A program made the position numbers and the translations under genes. A stretch of 44,048 nucleotides of DNA, taken from positions 1 through 44,048 of the forward strand of contig NZ_JAKJIC010000027.1 of the NCBI RefSeq assembly GCF_021864535.1, given 5' to 3'. The notes below the pieces were generated by a model. It saw nothing but the letters and a program-made list of their open reading frames with translations, did not search any database and had not been told where the DNA came from. The stretch comes from Oryzibacter oryziterrae. GTDB taxonomy: Bacteria > Pseudomonadota > Alphaproteobacteria > Rhizobiales > Pleomorphomonadaceae. This document shows, piece by piece, positions 33,113 through 41,546 of this stretch; the stretch's first letter is position 1, and every line of letters starts with the position of its first letter.

Positions 33113-33766
33113 ATGGGGTCCCAACTGGCAGAAGAGCGCCGTCCGCGAGGCCGTCCACGGCTTGTCGGCGACGACGAACGCCGTGCCATCATCGTGGCGA
33201 CCGCCCATGACGTCTTCCTGGAAGGCGGCTACAGCGCCACCTCCATGGACACCATCGCGACGCGCTGCCGGATCTCGAAACAGACGCTCTATCGGCTGTT
33301 TTCCAACAAGTTCGATCTGTTCACCTCGGTGGCCGAGGTGTTTCACCGGTCGCTGCTCGCCCTGCCCCGCCCTCCCGATGAAGAGATGCCGCTCGATTGG
33401 ACGCTGGAGCAGATCTTCGACATCGACATCGATCCGGCGGACGATCTCGAGCGGGTGCGCTTCTTCGAGATGATCAACAGCGAAGCCGTCGAGCATCCGG
33501 AAGTGGCCGAACTCATCTGCGAGAAGGGCGTCGACCGCGGCACGCGCCTGATGGCCGACTGGCTGATGATCGAGGAGCGCCGGGGCCGCCTCGACATTGG
33601 CGACGATCCGCTCGACACCGCCGCCATCCTGCTCGACATGACCTTCGGCGCACTGGCGACCCATTATCGAGCCGAGTTTCAGGCCCCCGATCCGGACTGG
33701 CGCCGCCGCCATATCCGCCGGGCCATCAGCATTTTCCTGCGCGGCGCGGCGACCGCCAGCAGCTGA
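33113..33766 (+). CDS. TetR-family repressor of the efflux operon
   Basis: The 217-residue protein has an N-terminal TetR DNA-binding domain (TSMDTIATRCRISKQTLYRL with YSATSMD before it) and an all-helical ligand domain. It is divergent from the adaptor gene, the common arrangement for local repressors such as AcrR and TtgR. The ATG at 33113 with GGAGA upstream is preferred to an in-frame GTG at 33095. The ligand is unknown; a substrate of the pump is likely. Confidence 0.85.
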   Translation: MGSQLAEERRPRGRPRLVGDDERRAIIVATAHDVFLEGGYSATSMDTIATRCRISKQTLYRLFSNKFDLFTSVAEVFHRSLLALPRPPDEEMPLDWTLEQIFDIDIDPADDLERVRFFEMINSEAVEHPEVAELICEKGVDRGTRLMADWLMIEERRGRLDIGDDPLDTAAILLDMTFGALATHYRAEFQAPDPDWRRRHIRRAISIFLRGAATASS

Positions 33767-33976
33767 GCGATTCAAGCCGGTCGCGGGCGCGCCGAACCAA
33801 CCCACCTTGACAGGACATCTGCGCCGCAGCATGCTTTCAAAGCGCTTCGAGCCGCCAATTTGGCGCCTGAAGACCGCGAGAAGCGATCCTGAAGAAGTCA
33901 TCAAGACAAGACGAGGCTGCCGCAGCTTGCAGGGCTGACGGGCGCCATAACTGACGCAACGAGGAAGGAAGCGATC

Positions 33977-35647
33977 ATGTCCAAGGTCACGGCTGGGGCA
34001 ACGGGGGGAATGACCATGTCCGAGCGGCGGCGCGTCGACCCGGACTGGTGGCGCGGCGCGGTGATCTATCAGGTCTATCCGCGCAGCTATGCCGACAGCA
34101 ACGGCGATGGCGTCGGCGACCTCAAGGGCGTGACCGAGAAGCTGGACCACATCGCCTCGCTGGGCGTGGATGCCGTCTGGCTGTCGCCCTTCTTCACTTC
34201 GCCCATGGACGATTTCGGCTATGACGTGTCGGACTATTGCGACGTCGACCCGATGTTCGGCACGCTGGCCGATTTCGACGCGCTGGTGAAGCGCGCCGAC
34301 GAGCTTGGCCTCGGCATCATCATCGATCTGGTGCTGTCGCATACCTCCGACCAGCACCCCTGGTTCAAGGAAAGCCGCCGGTCGCGCGACAATCCCAAGG
34401 CCGACTGGTATGTGTGGGCCGAGCCCAAGGAAGACGGCACGGTTCCCAACAACTGGCTGTCGATCTTCGGCGGACCGGCCTGGGAATGGAACGCCGGACG
34501 CCGGCAGTATTTCATGCACAACTTCCTGACCTCGCAGCCCGACCTCAACTTCCACAATCCCGCCGTCCAGGACGCGCTTCTGGACGTTGCCCGCTTCTGG
34601 CTCGATCGCGGCGTCGCCGGGTTCCGCCTGGATACGGTGAATTTCTATTTCTGCGATGCGGAGTTGCGCGACAATCCCCCTGCCCCCAAGGACCATTTCG
34701 TCGCCACGGTGCAAGATTCCAACCCCTATGCCCGGCAGCTCCACTATTACGACAAGAGCCGGCCGGAGAATCTCGTCTTCCTGTCGCGCCTGCGCACCGT
34801 GATGGACCGCTATCCCGGCACCACCTCGGTGGGCGAACTCGGCACGGACGAAAATCTCTACGAGATGATGGACGCCTATACCGAGACCGGCAAGCGGCTG
34901 CACATGGCCTACAGCTTCGAACTCCTGAGCGCCAAGAACACCGCCGAGCACGTCCGCCGCTCGGTCACCGCCATGCTGGACGGCGCGCCGCACGGCTGGC
35001 CGAGCTGGGCGCTTTCCAACCACGACTTCACCCGCGTCGTTACCCGCTGGGGCCACGAGGCCGATGCCGCCCGGTTCGGGCCGCTCGGCGTGGCGCTCGT
35101 CACCTCGCTCAAGGGCACGGCATGCGTCTATCAGGGCGAGGAACTGGCGCTGACCGAGGCCGAAGTGCCCTTCGAGGCGCTGCAGGATCCTTATGGCATC
35201 CGCTTCTGGCCCGACTTCAAGGGTCGCGACGGCTGCCGTACGCCCATGGTCTGGTCCGACAACGACCCGACCGGCGGCTTCTCGGCCGGCAAGCCCTGGC
35301 TGCCGGTGCCTGACCGGCACCTGACCATGTCGGTGGCCCGGCAGGAGCTCGACCCCACCTCGCCGCTTCACACCGTCCGCCGCTTCCTCAACTGGCGGCG
35401 CACGCAGGCTGCACTCCGCGATGGCGACCTGACCTTCCTGGCGCCTGCCGGCGAGATCGTCGCCTTCGAGCGCAGGCTCGGGGCCGACCGCATCGTCTGC
35501 GCCTTCAACCTTGCGGCCACCCCGGCGCACCTCGCCCTCCCCTCCCCCGCCACGCCGCTCGCCGGCCATGGCTTCGAGGCGACGGCGACGCTGGCGGGAC
35601 AGACGGTGGAGCTGTCCGGCTTCGGCGTGTGGTTCGGCAAGCTCTGA
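33977..35647 (+). CDS. GH13 alpha-glucosidase (AglA-like)
   Basis: The 556-residue glycoside hydrolase opens with WWRGAVIYQVYPRSYADSNG and has the four GH13 regions: DLVLSHTSDQH (H122), GFRLDTVNFY (nucleophile D219), SVGELGT (acid/base E287) and ALSNHD (D350). I see no signal peptide, so it is probably cytoplasmic and splits maltose-type or sucrose-type oligosaccharides taken up by an importer. It stands alone; no maltoside transporter genes adjoin. The start follows GGAAGGAA. It overlaps none of its neighbours and converges on the LuxR gene. Confidence 0.9.
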   Translation: MSKVTAGATGGMTMSERRRVDPDWWRGAVIYQVYPRSYADSNGDGVGDLKGVTEKLDHIASLGVDAVWLSPFFTSPMDDFGYDVSDYCDVDPMFGTLADFDALVKRADELGLGIIIDLVLSHTSDQHPWFKESRRSRDNPKADWYVWAEPKEDGTVPNNWLSIFGGPAWEWNAGRRQYFMHNFLTSQPDLNFHNPAVQDALLDVARFWLDRGVAGFRLDTVNFYFCDAELRDNPPAPKDHFVATVQDSNPYARQLHYYDKSRPENLVFLSRLRTVMDRYPGTTSVGELGTDENLYEMMDAYTETGKRLHMAYSFELLSAKNTAEHVRRSVTAMLDGAPHGWPSWALSNHDFTRVVTRWGHEADAARFGPLGVALVTSLKGTACVYQGEELALTEAEVPFEALQDPYGIRFWPDFKGRDGCRTPMVWSDNDPTGGFSAGKPWLPVPDRHLTMSVARQELDPTSPLHTVRRFLNWRRTQAALRDGDLTFLAPAGEIVAFERRLGADRIVCAFNLAATPAHLALPSPATPLAGHGFEATATLAGQTVELSGFGVWFGKL

Positions 35648-35739
35648 CCGCTCGGCGAGGCGCAACGCACCCGGTACACGGGCGGCAGTTGCCTTTGCCG
35701 GGAAAAGGCCGAAAACTTACACCGCGTCCGGAACCTTCC

Positions 35740-36141
35740 TCACGGGCGCGGTGATCCGGCTGCATGGGCGGCACCGAAACGACGGATCACCTCGGCGCGC
35801 GAGGACAGATTCAGGTGTCGGAACAGCTGGGACACGCGATTGCGAATGGTGAAATGCGACAGGCCCAGCCGGCGGCCGATCTCCTTGTTGGAGAGATTGA
35901 GGAGCAGCAGCTCGAGGATCTCGCGCTGCCGCGCCGTCAGCTCGGACGAGCCGGACGGAGCGGCGCCATCCCGGCGGGCGTAGACGAGACAGCCCGGCGG
36001 CAGGGCCTCGCAGACCCGTTCGATCAGGCCATCGGCATCACGGGCGCGCAGCACCAGCGTGATGGTCTCGTCGTCCTCTGGCGGCAGCGGCGGGTAAACG
36101 GCCGAACCGAGGCGGTTTTCTCTGGCAAAATTCAGTTCCAT
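35740..36141 (-). CDS. Small LuxR-type DNA-binding protein
   Basis: The 133-residue product ends in a LuxR/FixJ helix-turn-helix (ELTARQREILELLLLNLSNKEIG then LGLSHFTIRNRVSQLFRHL). The first 70 residues do not look like a receiver or an acyl-homoserine-lactone domain and are unassigned. No ribosome binding site precedes the ATG at 36139-36141; a direct repeat occupies that position. An alternative in-frame ATG is at 36199-36201. It is divergent from a LytS/LytTR pair and so may belong to the same circuit. Confidence 0.75.
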   Translation of the reverse strand: MELNFARENRLGSAVYPPLPPEDDETITLVLRARDADGLIERVCEALPPGCLVYARRDGAAPSGSSELTARQREILELLLLNLSNKEIGRRLGLSHFTIRNRVSQLFRHLNLSSRAEVIRRFGAAHAAGSPRP

Positions 36142-36143
36142 GC

Positions 36144-36165
36144 GCAAACATCCAGTGCAAACATC
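36144..36165. repeat. Direct repeat at the luxR start
   Basis: GCAAACATC occurs at 36144-36152 and 36157-36165, a 13-bp period, immediately upstream of the LuxR ATG. It may bind the LytTR regulator or the LuxR protein itself. The spacing is shorter than in classical LytTR sites. Confidence 0.35.
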
Positions 36166-36311
36166 GGTCTTCGGAGTAGCATCCCCGGCACGAGGGCTCA
36201 TCCGCCATCCGGCGAAGGGCCATGCCGGGACGACGGCGGGGCCGAAAAATCTGCGAAGCGCTGTCTGGAGCCGACGAACGGCTTCTGCCACAGCACGAGA
36301 CGAGGGACACC

Positions 36312-37418
36312 ATGAGCGCAATCCCGGCTTCCAGAGCCGCCGAAATCGGTAGCGATGCCGTCAAACTCGGCCTCATCTACTGGATCTGCGTCTTCGTCTT
36401 CTCGAGCCTGCTGTTCGGCCTGCTCGGCGTCGACCCTTGGGACTCGGCGCGCGGCAAGATCGCGCATTATGCCTCCTGCTCGCTGATCATCGCGGCGCTC
36501 GGCTTTGCGCTCTATTTGACCCACCGCGCCATGAACCGCTTCTCCTCCTGCCATACGCTGGCGGTGCTGGGCGTGCTGTCCTTCGTCTTTTCCTTTGCCG
36601 CCGCCCCGCTCTGGGCGCTGATCGGCTACGAGATCGCCAGGCTCTGCACCGCGCCGCAGCCCCTGCCCTTCAACGCCACGGATTTCGGCTATGACATGGT
36701 CTATGGCGCCGCCATTTTCTTCGGCTGGTCCTGCCTGTTCATCGGCAAGCTGTTCGACCATGACATCCGCGAGCGCGAACGGCGGCTGGCGGCCGCGCGC
36801 GAGGAAGCGCTCGCCGCGCATATGCGGGCGCTGCGCTATCAGGTGAACCCGCATTTCCTGTTCAACACGCTGAACTCCGTCGCCGCCCTGGTCGAGGAGC
36901 AGCAGAACGGCCGGGCCCAGGCCATGGTGCTGCAACTGTCGTCCTTCCTGCGCACCACATTGACGCTCGATCCGCTCGAGGACGTGACGCTCGCCGACGA
37001 ACTGGCGCTGCAGGAGGGCTATCTGGCCATCGAGCGCGAGCGCTTTTCCGACCGCATGGCGCTCACCATCGACCTCAGCGACGACGCGCGGGAGGCTTTG
37101 GTGCCGAGCCTCATTCTGCAGCCGTTGATTGAGAACGCCATCAAGCATGGCGTTGGCAGGCATGCCGGGCCGGTGGAAGTGGCGCTGACGGCGCGGCGCG
37201 AACAGGGCCGGCTGCGGGTGACGCTGGAAAACGACGTTCCGCCGCACGAAGCCGGAGGCGACCGCCCGGACACCGGCGCGGCCGGCATCGGGGTCGGCCT
37301 CACCAACGTGGCCGAGCGGCTGCGCGCCCGGTTCCAGAAGGAGGGGCTGGTGTCCTGGGGACTGATCCGGCCAGGCCGCTTCCGCGTCAGTCTCGACATT
37401 CCCTGGAGGGCCGCATGA
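36312..37418 (+). CDS. LytS-type sensor histidine kinase
   Basis: The 368-residue kinase has about four N-terminal transmembrane helices (residues 20-40, 53-70, 82-106, 125-145), a short coiled coil, then a His_kinase domain with H181 in YQVNPHFLFNTLNS. The ATP-binding domain has LQPLIENAIKHGVG and GIGVGLTNVAERL. It lacks a periplasmic sensor domain, so the signal is likely sensed in the membrane. It overlaps the response regulator gene by four bases (ATGA). The ATG at 36312 has AGGGA upstream. Confidence 0.9.
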   Translation: MSAIPASRAAEIGSDAVKLGLIYWICVFVFSSLLFGLLGVDPWDSARGKIAHYASCSLIIAALGFALYLTHRAMNRFSSCHTLAVLGVLSFVFSFAAAPLWALIGYEIARLCTAPQPLPFNATDFGYDMVYGAAIFFGWSCLFIGKLFDHDIRERERRLAAAREEALAAHMRALRYQVNPHFLFNTLNSVAALVEEQQNGRAQAMVLQLSSFLRTTLTLDPLEDVTLADELALQEGYLAIERERFSDRMALTIDLSDDAREALVPSLILQPLIENAIKHGVGRHAGPVEVALTARREQGRLRVTLENDVPPHEAGGDRPDTGAAGIGVGLTNVAERLRARFQKEGLVSWGLIRPGRFRVSLDIPWRAA

Positions 37419-38197
37419 GCGGGCTCGGCATTCTCGTCGTCGACGACGAGCCGTTGGCGCGGCGGCGCCTGGTGCGGCTGATCACCCGGCTCGACTGGGT
37501 CGACGCCGTGGAAGAGGCCGGCAATGTGGCCGATGCCCGGCGCATCCTCGCCCGCATGCAGCCTGACATCCTGCTGCTTGACATCCAGATGCCCGGCGGC
37601 AGCGGGTTCGACCTGCTGGACAGCCTCGGCCCGACGCCGCCGGCGACGGTGTTCGTCACCGCCTTCGACGAACATGCGCTGAAGGCCTTCGAGGCCAATG
37701 CGGTGGACTATGTCACCAAGCCGATCGAACCCGGCCGCTTCGGTCTGGCGCTCGAACGGGCGCGGCTCGCCGCCAGCTCGCGCCTGCAGGCCGACCGCAT
37801 CGCCGAGCTGCAGGAGACGATCGAAGCCCTCAAGCAGGTGCTGCGCCACAAGCAGCGGGCCGGAGCCAGGGCAGGCGCGGATTTCTGGGTCCGCTCCCGC
37901 GGCGAACACCTGCGCATCGCCGCCGAGACCGTGCTGCGCATTCAGGGCGAACGGGATTACGTCCGCCTCCACACCGAGGGTGCCGACTATCTCTATCAGG
38001 AAAGCCTTCACTCCCTCGAAAGCCGGCTCGACGCCGACGACTTCCTGCGCATTCACCGCAGCACCATCGTGCGGAAAAGCGCGGTGACGCGCATTCGCCA
38101 GGGCGCTTTCGGCGCGCTGATGGTGGTTCTGTCCGACGGTAGCGAGTTGCGGGTGGGGCGGACCTATGCGGCGACGGTTCGCGCCCGGCTGATGTAG
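37415..38197 (+). CDS. LytTR-family response regulator
   Basis: The 260-residue protein has a receiver domain (acidic pair D10/D11, phosphorylation site D56 in ILLLDIQMPGGSG, then VTAFDEHALKAF and YVTKP), a helical linker, and a LytTR DNA-binding domain (RGEHLRIAAETVLRIQGERD; FLRIHRSTIVRKSAV). It is the partner of the upstream kinase. Targets may include the secreted protein gene 133 bases downstream or the divergent luxR gene. Confidence 0.92.
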   Translation: MSGLGILVVDDEPLARRRLVRLITRLDWVDAVEEAGNVADARRILARMQPDILLLDIQMPGGSGFDLLDSLGPTPPATVFVTAFDEHALKAFEANAVDYVTKPIEPGRFGLALERARLAASSRLQADRIAELQETIEALKQVLRHKQRAGARAGADFWVRSRGEHLRIAAETVLRIQGERDYVRLHTEGADYLYQESLHSLESRLDADDFLRIHRSTIVRKSAVTRIRQGAFGALMVVLSDGSELRVGRTYAATVRARLM

Positions 38198-38330
38198 CCT
38201 CCCCTGCCCGATCAGGCGCCGTTCCGATGTACCGGGGACGCCGGCGCGGTTGCCTCCCCTCCCCTCGCCGCTACCCTTCGCGACCTCGGCAGTCCCCGAC
38301 GGAATGCCTCTGGCGAAGGAGATCACGATC

Positions 38331-39302
38331 ATGCGCAGGATTGCTGCGACCGGTTTGTTGCTGGCCCTGGCGGGCCCGGCACTGGCGGCGGGAACGCCGC
38401 ATTTCGAGGGAAGCCAGCCGAAGATGGAGAGCAACACCGCTGTCACCTTCGACAATCTGCGCTTTTCCGGCACGGGCTATTCCACGGCGGACGCCTATCG
38501 GCAGACCTACACCTATGACGCCGTCAACAAGCGGTTCGTGCTGAGTTCCAGCGCCACCTACAAGGGGATCGGCGTCTACAGCGACTGGCTGTTCGTCCGC
38601 GACATGCCGATCGCGCAGCCAACCTTCACGGTGGGTGGCCAGACCTACGCAACGAACCAGTCCTACACCTTCACCGCCACCAGGACTGCGCCGCTCGTCC
38701 AGGTCTTCGCGCTGAAAGCGGGGCATGTGATGAGCTGGCGGCTCAGCGGGATCACCGCCGATTTCAAGCTGAGCGTCATCGGGCCCGGCAACAAGACGCT
38801 GTTCAGCTTCCGCGGCGGCGCCAATACCAACGTGATCACCCTGCCCGTGCCGATCATGGCCGACGGGACCTACAAGTTCATGATCACTCCCGACACGGCG
38901 TCGACCATGTCGATCCGCATCTACGCCAGCAATGCCAACTCCGCCACCTACAAGACCGTGGTCTCCGGCAACTCGCTGACGTCGGTGCTGAGGACGAATG
39001 TCCGCGACTACACCAAGTTCCGCGTTGTCCTGAACAAGGGTGACACCCTCCGCCTGCCGGCCGGCGCCACCAACATCGCGCTGCGCCTCATCGACGGCTA
39101 CGGCAAGGTGCTCGCCAACCCCGTCGGCCTGCCGCTGATCTACACGGCCCCGGCCACGGGCACCTATTCGGTCTTCGTCTACAACGCCAGCGGTTGGGGC
39201 GGAACCTATAGCGGCACCTTGAAGATCACCGCCGCTTCAGCCGGCAATGCCGTCGCGTCCAGCGACGAAGGGGACATGCTCTCGGCAACACCGGCCCGTT
39301 GA
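38331..39302 (+). CDS. Secreted protein of unknown function
   Basis: The 323-residue product has a clear signal peptide (MRRIAATGLLLALAGPALAA). The mature part is rich in Thr, Ser, Asn and aromatic residues and appears to be mostly beta strands, with two segments resembling PPC-like beta domains (about residues 110-200: GHVMSWRLSGITADFKLSVI; and 220-310: KFRVVLNKGDTLRLPAGATN, ending TGTYSVFVYNASGWGGTYSG). I see no catalytic motif. The ATG at 38331 with GGAG upstream gives the signal peptide; the upstream-extended frame does not. It could be a surface or binding protein under LytTR control. Confidence 0.65.
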   Translation: MRRIAATGLLLALAGPALAAGTPHFEGSQPKMESNTAVTFDNLRFSGTGYSTADAYRQTYTYDAVNKRFVLSSSATYKGIGVYSDWLFVRDMPIAQPTFTVGGQTYATNQSYTFTATRTAPLVQVFALKAGHVMSWRLSGITADFKLSVIGPGNKTLFSFRGGANTNVITLPVPIMADGTYKFMITPDTASTMSIRIYASNANSATYKTVVSGNSLTSVLRTNVRDYTKFRVVLNKGDTLRLPAGATNIALRLIDGYGKVLANPVGLPLIYTAPATGTYSVFVYNASGWGGTYSGTLKITAASAGNAVASSDEGDMLSATPAR

Positions 39303-39326
39303 GCTTCTCAGTCCCAAAGCCTCCTC

Positions 39327-39374
39327 GCCCTGTCTTCCGGCTGTTGCATCTGTCCCGGGGGGCAGGGCCTCTTT
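39327..39374 (+). terminator. Possible terminator after the secreted-protein gene
   Basis: GCCCTG (39327-39332) pairs with CAGGGC (39363-39368), followed by CTCTTTTA. The loop is long, so the call is weak. Confidence 0.3.
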
Positions 39375-39431
39375 TATCTGCGACCTCCCCACCATCGCCG
39401 CGTTGCCGGCTGACATCATCGGACCCACCTC

Positions 39432-40013
39432 ATGACCTCGCTTTCCCGCTCCATTGCCCTGGCCCTCGCGCTCGTCGCCGCCAGTTGCACCTCCGTACCG
39501 CTGACGTCGCTGGTCAGCCTCGCCAGGATCGATCCGCGCAGCACCGACCTCGGCCAATTGCGCGTGGCGGTGCGCCTGCCGGACGCCCTGAAGCCGCGCC
39601 CCGGCGGCGTGAAGCTCGATGCCGTGGTCAAGCGCCCCGGCGCGCCGGACCAGACCACCAGCTACGCGCTGGCGCCGGTCGACGATCCCGTCGAGCGGGC
39701 CGCCGTGCCCGACGATGGCGAGAGCGGCAGCGTCCATGTCTTTCGCATGATGTCGGCCGACGTGCTGCGCCTCTCCGAACTGCGCAACCGCCTCTATGCC
39801 GAAGTGGACGCCGGCGGCGAGGCGACGCTGGGCCTCGGCATCGCGACGAAGGAATTCTGCCGCCTCGGCGAGCTTTCCGACGGCGCCTTGCCCGTCACCA
39901 CCTATCTCGCCACCTCGGAAACCCAAGGCTTCGTCACGGTGACGCGGGACATCGATCTGAGGTCGCAGCCTGAAACAGCCGAGCATGTGAAGACGCTTCA
40001 AGCCTGTCCGTGA
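39432..40013 (+). CDS. Putative lipoprotein of unknown function
   Basis: The 193-residue product has a lipoprotein signal with lipobox ALVAASC (cysteine 19). The remainder has no motif I recognise; it contains one later cysteine in KEFCRLGE and ends in QACP. It lies 129 bases after the secreted-protein gene on the same strand, and the two may act together at the cell surface. A stem-loop with a short T-run follows. Confidence 0.65.
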   Translation: MTSLSRSIALALALVAASCTSVPLTSLVSLARIDPRSTDLGQLRVAVRLPDALKPRPGGVKLDAVVKRPGAPDQTTSYALAPVDDPVERAAVPDDGESGSVHVFRMMSADVLRLSELRNRLYAEVDAGGEATLGLGIATKEFCRLGELSDGALPVTTYLATSETQGFVTVTRDIDLRSQPETAEHVKTLQACP

Positions 40014-40056
40014 CAGCGCGCGCCGAGCGGGCAGGGCGGTTCGGCTGGCGCTGCGA

Positions 40057-40074
40057 AATTAGCAGCTGCTAATT
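40057..40074. other. parS candidate 1
   Basis: AATTAGCAGCTGCTAATT is a perfect 18-bp palindrome. Its 16-bp core fits the (G/A)TT-N4-GC-N4-AA(C/T) layout of repABC centromere sites bound by RepB. A near-identical dyad overlaps the repC stop 1.47 kb away. An operator for the kinase gene at 40251 is the alternative. Confidence 0.6.
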
Positions 40075-40078
40075 GGCA

Positions 40079-40114
40079 AGGCCGGGAGGCGGAGCACCGT
40101 CACCCGGCCTCTTT
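40079..40114 (+). terminator. Terminator after the lipoprotein gene
   Basis: AGGCCGGG (40079-40086) and CCCGGCCT (40103-40110) are perfect 8-bp arms followed by CTTTC. It lies 66 bases past the lipoprotein stop. Confidence 0.5.
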
Positions 40115-40250
40115 CATGTCCGCCCGGCGGGCCATGACGAGATGCCCTCATTTGGCTGGGGAGATACGCTTTCCTGCGGCTTTCCGGAGGCCGCGATTAT
40201 AGTATATGCGAGGATACCGAATTCGGGTGAGCCAAGGGGTATCGGGCACC

Positions 40251-40943
40251 ATGACTGAAGACGCTCCGGGGAAGGAACCCGTCGTCCTGACGATCGACAT
40301 CGGCGGTTCCAATGTGAAGCTGATGACCAGCGACGAGCGGGTATCGCGCAAGTTCGCGTCAGGCCCAGGCCTGACTCCCGAGGTGATGGTCTCTGGTGCG
40401 TTGGAGATCGCGCGCGATCTGACCTTCGACACCATCTCCATCGGCTATCCCGGCCCGGTCATGCACAATCGCATCGCCGTCGATCCGCATAACCTCGGCC
40501 CCGGCTGGGTGGACTTCGACTTCGAACGCGCCCTCGGCAAGCCGATCCGCCTCGTCAATGACGCGCTGATGCAGGCGATCGGCAGCTACGAGGGCGGGCG
40601 CATGCTGTTCCTGGGCCTGGGCACCGGTCTCGGCGCGGCCATGGTGATGGAACACGTGGCCCATCCGCTGGAACTCGCCCATCTTCCCTATCGCAAGGGC
40701 ATGACCTTCGAGGATTATGTCGGCGATCGCGGCCGCAAGCGGCTCGGGAATGACGAATGGCGGACGCATGTGTTCGACGTGGTCGGCCGGCTGACCGACG
40801 CGCTGGCACCGGAATATCTGGTGATCGGCGGCGGCAACGTGAAGAAGCTCGAGGAGCTGCCGCCCAAATGCCGGCGCGGCAGCAACGCCAGCGCCTTCGA
40901 GGGCGGCTTCCGCCTGTGGAGCGACCACGAACTCAAGATCTGA
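40251..40943 (+). CDS. ROK-family sugar kinase (polyphosphate-glucokinase-like)
   Basis: The 230-residue protein has the phosphate-1 motif VVLTIDIGGSNVKLM, a catalytic aspartate in RLVNDALMQAIG, GLGTGLGAAMV (phosphate-2) and an adenosine region YLVIGGGNVKKL. The ROK zinc motif (CxCGxxGCxE) is absent, as in polyphosphate-type glucokinases. It would phosphorylate glucose or a similar sugar; the alpha-glucosidase 5 kb away could supply glucose. The ATG at 40251 is chosen because the upstream extension is unlike the family; the ribosome binding site is poorly placed. Confidence 0.8.
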   Translation: MTEDAPGKEPVVLTIDIGGSNVKLMTSDERVSRKFASGPGLTPEVMVSGALEIARDLTFDTISIGYPGPVMHNRIAVDPHNLGPGWVDFDFERALGKPIRLVNDALMQAIGSYEGGRMLFLGLGTGLGAAMVMEHVAHPLELAHLPYRKGMTFEDYVGDRGRKRLGNDEWRTHVFDVVGRLTDALAPEYLVIGGGNVKKLEELPPKCRRGSNASAFEGGFRLWSDHELKI

Positions 40944-40988
40944 GGATCTGATCGCGCCGTTCCGGCCATGGAGCGAAGGGCAGGGGGC

Positions 40989-41468
40989 TCAGCCGCGCGC
41001 GGCGGCCTCCAGCCTGGCGATGTCGATCTTGCCCATGGTCATCATGACATCGAACACCCGCCGGGCGAGGGCAGGGTCGGGGCTGGTGGTCATCTCCAGC
41101 AGGCACCTCGGGGTGATCTGCCAGGAGAAGCCCCAGGGGTCGCGACACCAGCCGCAGGCACTGGGCGAACCGCCGGCGGCGAGGATGGCGTCCCAGTAGC
41201 GATCGGTTTCCGCCTGATCCTCGGTGACCACCATGAAGCTGACGGACTCGTTGGGCGTGAAGACCGGTCCACCGTTGAGACCGACGAACTTGCGTCCCAG
41301 CAGGGTGAACTCGACCGTCAACTCGACGCCGGCATCACCGCCGGGGAAATCGCCGGGCGCGGCATTCACCCTGGTGATCGCGCTGTCGGGAAAGGTGGCG
41401 GCGTAGAAGCTCGCCGCCTTGCGCGCTTGGCCGTGATCGAACCAGAGGCAGGTGACCAGGTCGCTCAT
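40989..41468 (-). CDS. VOC-family (PhnB/3-dmu-9_3-mt type) protein
   Basis: The 159-residue product begins [20 protein letters not shown] and has [20 protein letters not shown] and [14 protein letters not shown], which are typical of the PhnB-like glyoxalase/VOC group (PF06983). Members are often annotated as 3-demethylubiquinone methyltransferase, but that function is doubtful. The ATG at 41466-41468 has GGGGAG upstream. It lies just past the end of repC on the same strand; its role is unknown. Confidence 0.8.
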   Translation of the reverse strand: MSDLVTCLWFDHGQARKAASFYAATFPDSAITRVNAAPGDFPGGDAGVELTVEFTLLGRKFVGLNGGPVFTPNESVSFMVVTEDQAETDRYWDAILAAGGSPSACGWCRDPWGFSWQITPRCLLEMTTSPDPALARRVFDVMMTMGKIDIARLEAAARG

Positions 41469-41530
41469 GCTGTCAGGCTCCCCGTTGCTCGTTGAGCGGT
41501 GCAGTGTGAACCGCAAGACCATCGAACGCA

Positions 41531-41546
41531 ATTAGCATCTGCTAAT
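41531..41546. other. parS candidate 2, overlapping the repC stop
   Basis: ATTAGCATCTGCTAAT has perfect 7-bp arms around TC and matches candidate 1 at 15 of 16 bases. The TAG stop of repC (41542-41544) lies inside it. A parS site just downstream of repC is known in p42d-type repABC replicons. Confidence 0.6.

Noticed and set aside
33038-35665. 875-codon open frame on the minus strand
   Set aside because: It is antisense to the TetR and GH13 genes and has no recognisable domain.
36144-36165. Classical LytTR binding site
   Set aside because: The repeat period is 13 bp and the core departs from the consensus, whereas known sites are spaced about two helical turns apart. Kept only as a weak candidate.
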